Translations under genes and position numbers: made by a program
The notes under the pieces: generated by a model
Told to the model about the DNA's origin: nothing
The model's database searches: none
What the model saw: the letters and a program-made list of their open reading frames with translations, nothing else
Shown here: in pieces, positions 61,804 to 64,000 of the stretch
How positions within the stretch are numbered: position 1 is the first letter of the stretch
Layout: each line of letters begins with the position of its first letter
Origin: Phycisphaerales bacterium
Lineage (GTDB): Bacteria > Planctomycetota > Phycisphaerae > Phycisphaerales > UBA1924
Direction: 5' to 3'
DNA: 64,000 nucleotides
Assembly (NCBI GenBank): GCA_020846975.1
Contig: JADLCX010000058.1
Coordinates: forward strand, 62,001 to 126,000

Positions 61804-62922
61804 TCAGAAGTTCATCGCCGTGCTGCTCTCGCGCACAATCAGCCGCGTCGCCAGTCGCACGCACGTGGGAGGGGCGCTCCGCTGCTCGATCCGGCGCATG
61901 AGCGTCCGCACCGCCGTTGCCCCCATCTCGGCCATCGGCAGCGCGACCGTGCTGAGCCGCGGCCGCACCAACTGCGACATCTGCGAGTCGTTGAAGCCGA
62001 CGATCCGCAACTGGCTGGGCACCCACACCCGTGCCGCTTCCGCGGCGTCCATGATGCCGCAGGCGATCTTGTCGTTGGCCGCGATTACCGCGCCCACGCG
62101 GCCCTTCTGGCCCGACTGGCTGCCGAGCAGGCCGCGCTGCACCATTCTGGTCGCCCACTCCTTGCCCCAATCGACGCTGTAGTCGCCCATCGCGACCTGG
62201 TCGCCGGACGGTGTGCATCCCCGCTCGCGGAGCGCACCGGTGAACGAGCTCGCCCGCTGGGTCGAGTCGAAGTTCGTCCGCGGTCCGCCGACGAAGTACA
62301 GCGAGTCCGGCTCGACCCACCGCAGCAGGTGCTCGACCGCCTCGCGAGTCCCCCTTTCGTTGTCGAGCACGACGCTGTCAAGGCCTCGGTCGCTCAGGTC
62401 GGCATCGACGATCACCGCCGGAACGCCGGATTCGCCGATGTCCTCGGCGATCGAGTCGGCGGCGTCGGTCACCACCACGATCATCGCGTCGATGAGCCGC
62501 GAACCGATCAGCGACCGGCGGCGCTTGCCATCCGGGCCGCGGGGGGGGGTGATCGTCGTCATCATCAGGTGATACCCGAGCCGCGCGGCCTCCTCATCGG
62601 CCCCGTGCAGCAGCCAGCTCATGAACTCGCCGTGGAAGCGGGGCAGGGCCAGGCCGATGACCCGGGTTTCACCCGTGCCGAGCCCCTTGGCCAGCGGGTT
62701 GGGAACGTACCCCAGTTGCTCCACGACCCGGCGCACCTTCGCCGCCGTCGCGCTGGCCACCGAGGGCGCGTTGTTGATGACGCGGCTGACGGTCGCGATC
62801 GATACGCCCGCCGCGGCCGCGACTTCGTGGATCGAGACGGTGTTGCCCCCCGGACCGGCGCCGGCCCCTGAACCCGCACCCGCCTTGTCGTGGCTGTTCG
62901 GCACGGGGTTGATGTTACGCAT
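61804..62922 (-). CDS. LacI-family transcriptional regulator
   Basis: A 372-residue regulator. The helix-turn-helix is at residues about 30-50 (SIHEVAAAAGVSIATVSRVI), with the LacI hinge YVPNPLAKGL after it. A periplasmic-binding-protein fold follows for the effector, with RVIGLALPRFHGEF. A Gly/Ala-rich stretch at the N-terminus (about 14-27) precedes the DNA-binding domain and is unusual. The effector and target are not deduced; the divergent NUDIX gene may be regulated. Confidence 0.9.
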   Translation of the reverse strand: MRNINPVPNSHDKAGAGSGAGAGPGGNTVSIHEVAAAAGVSIATVSRVINNAPSVASATAAKVRRVVEQLGYVPNPLAKGLGTGETRVIGLALPRFHGEFMSWLLHGADEEAARLGYHLMMTTITPPRGPDGKRRRSLIGSRLIDAMIVVVTDAADSIAEDIGESGVPAVIVDADLSDRGLDSVVLDNERGTREAVEHLLRWVEPDSLYFVGGPRTNFDSTQRASSFTGALRERGCTPSGDQVAMGDYSVDWGKEWATRMVQRGLLGSQSGQKGRVGAVIAANDKIACGIMDAAEAARVWVPSQLRIVGFNDSQMSQLVRPRLSTVALPMAEMGATAVRTLMRRIEQRSAPPTCVRLATRLIVRESSTAMNF

Positions 62923-62996
62923 GGCGTCACGGAGTCAAGCCCGTCGCGTGCGATTCGGTGGAACCGCCGATCACAACCGCCGATATCATCGGGCGC

Positions 62997-63590
62997 ATGA
63001 ACACCAGGCCCGGCCAGAGCGGAACGAACTCCGTGGCGAACACGCCGAGCGTGATCGACCGCCGGCTCATCCGCAAGGGCCGGAAGTTCGACTTTGAGCT
63101 GTTGACGGTGCGGCGGCCGGGCGGGTCGGTGCTGGAGCGCGAGGTCGTCCGCCATCCCGGGGCGGTGGTGGTCGTGCCGGTCACCGATCGCGGCGAGATC
63201 GTGCTCATCCGCAACTTCCGCGTGACGGTCGAGGAGCACCTGTGGGAGTGCTGCGCCGGAACGCTCGAACCCGGGGAGGATCCGGCCGTCTGCGCATCGC
63301 GCGAACTGATCGAGGAGACGGGATACCGTGCGGCGAAGATCGAGTCGCTCGGCTGGTTCTACACCACGCCGGGCCTGACCGACGAGCGCATGCACGCCTT
63401 CTTCGCTTCCGGGCTCTCGCACGTGGGCCAGGACCTCGAAGACGATGAGACCATCGAGGTCGAGGCGGTTCCCGCGGCGCGGGTACTCGAGATGATCGAC
63501 TCCGGGCGGTTGCGAGACGGCAAGTCGATGGTCGCGCTCCTCATCGCGCTGCAACGCGGCCACATCCAGACCGGTAGAGGGGGGCGCTGA
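62997..63590 (+). CDS. NUDIX hydrolase, ADP-ribose pyrophosphatase-like
   Basis: A 197-residue hydrolase that likely cleaves ADP-ribose or a related nucleoside diphosphate derivative. The Nudix box is GTLEPGEDPAVCASRELIEE with TG next (residues about 87-108), a match to G-x5-E-x7-R-E-x2-E-E. The surrounding FYTTPGLTDERMHAFFA is typical of the ADP-ribose pyrophosphatase group. It is divergent from the LacI regulator, and its end overlaps the M50 gene start. Confidence 0.92.
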   Translation: MNTRPGQSGTNSVANTPSVIDRRLIRKGRKFDFELLTVRRPGGSVLEREVVRHPGAVVVVPVTDRGEIVLIRNFRVTVEEHLWECCAGTLEPGEDPAVCASRELIEETGYRAAKIESLGWFYTTPGLTDERMHAFFASGLSHVGQDLEDDETIEVEAVPAARVLEMIDSGRLRDGKSMVALLIALQRGHIQTGRGGR

Positions 63591-64000
63591 TGGGCTGGCA
63601 AGATCGCCGCTACGAAGACCACGAGGAGAGCTTTGGCGGCCGTGTGCGCCGGGCGATGCGCCGGATCTTTGTCGAGGGCGACGATTTCTTCTCGTGGTCC
63701 GTGCCCCTGTTCACGGCCTGGGGCATCCAGGTCCGCATCCATCTGTTCTACATCGTGATGATCGCGGGCTTCATGATCTGGCCCGTGCGTCGCGACACCT
63801 GGGGCTACGCCTTCAGCGCGTTCTCGATGGCGACCCTGTTCGTGCTCGTGCTCCTGCACGAGTTCGGACACTGCATCGCCTGCCGAAGAGTCGGCGGCGA
63901 GGCCGACCGGATCCTGATGTGGCCGCTGGGCGGGCTGGCGTCGTGCAGGCCTCCGCACAACTGGATGGCCGACATCGTCACCGTCATCGGCGGGCCACTG
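63590..64000 (+). CDS. Site-2 protease family (M50) membrane protease, 5' part
   Basis: The first 137 residues of a gene running off the window. HEFGH at residues 90-94 is the zinc-binding motif of M50 proteases, set in a hydrophobic segment. A preceding helix (about 51-66, HLFYIVMIAGFMIWP) and the AWGIQVRIHL entry are typical of the planctomycete S2P branch. Such enzymes cleave membrane substrates in regulated proteolysis. The start overlaps the NUDIX stop in TGATG, so the two are co-translated. Confidence 0.9.
   Translation, partial: MGWQDRRYEDHEESFGGRVRRAMRRIFVEGDDFFSWSVPLFTAWGIQVRIHLFYIVMIAGFMIWPVRRDTWGYAFSAFSMATLFVLVLLHEFGHCIACRRVGGEADRILMWPLGGLASCRPPHNWMADIVTVIGGPL

Overview
The window looks like chromosome of a high-GC Gram-negative bacterium of the Planctomycetota, most likely class Phycisphaerae. 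This is an inference from several traits seen together: pseudopilins with an FTLIELL N-terminus, a dockerin-like tail ending in a short Asp-rich motif and an AWFAG-type segment, an ECF sigma factor next to a membrane Ser/Thr kinase, repeated von Willebrand factor A proteins, and many sulfotransferases. No rRNA, CRISPR array, transposase or phage gene was seen. One tRNA (Val, CAC) is present.

Layout. 0-2.4 kb: a secreted dockerin-tailed protein and fumarylacetoacetase. 2.4-7 kb (minus): a pseudopilin, low-molecular-weight phosphatase, glycosyltransferase, two lipoproteins and a DUF2752 membrane protein. 7-9.4 kb: an EAL-CBS-degenerate-GGDEF protein and a lone nuoA. 9.6-19.9 kb (plus): a protein-folding island, groEL1-groES, three tandem sulfotransferase paralogues, groEL2, a hypothetical gene, dnaJ, grpE, a zinc-ribbon protein and acpS. 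20-23.5 kb: a HEAT-like secreted protein, an acyl-CoA synthetase and a small transaldolase.

23.5-35.5 kb holds a nearly complete purine catabolic locus built as two convergent operons. The plus operon encodes the three subunits of a xanthine dehydrogenase, its XdhC maturation factor, a MocA-like cytidylyltransferase and adenine deaminase. The minus operon encodes allantoinase, allantoicase, OHCU decarboxylase, HIU hydrolase, uricase and a coupled SDR. Together they would take adenine to hypoxanthine, xanthine, urate, allantoin, and finally ureidoglycolate plus urea.

36.7-39.4 kb is a visibly AT-richer island of three genes: a ten-cysteine exported peptide, a membrane-anchored unknown, and an unusual fusion of a MauE/DoxX-like redox membrane domain to a type II pseudopilin. 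39.6-43 kb has the ECF sigma factor, kinase and trpD. 44-50 kb has a giant low-complexity membrane protein coupled to a VWA protein. 50-56.8 kb has miaB (carrying an in-frame palindromic insert), a lipoprotein cyanophycinase, a probable purine-rich noncoding RNA with its own promoter and terminator, tRNA-Val, a 34-residue membrane protein and thiG/thiS. 57-64 kb has a PEP-CTERM-like protein, an M24 peptidase, fmt, a metalloprotease-like gene, a LacI regulator, a NUDIX hydrolase and the start of an M50 protease.

The best candidates for something undescribed are the GA-repeat RNA near 53.5-53.7 kb and the cysteine-peptide/MauE-pseudopilin island.
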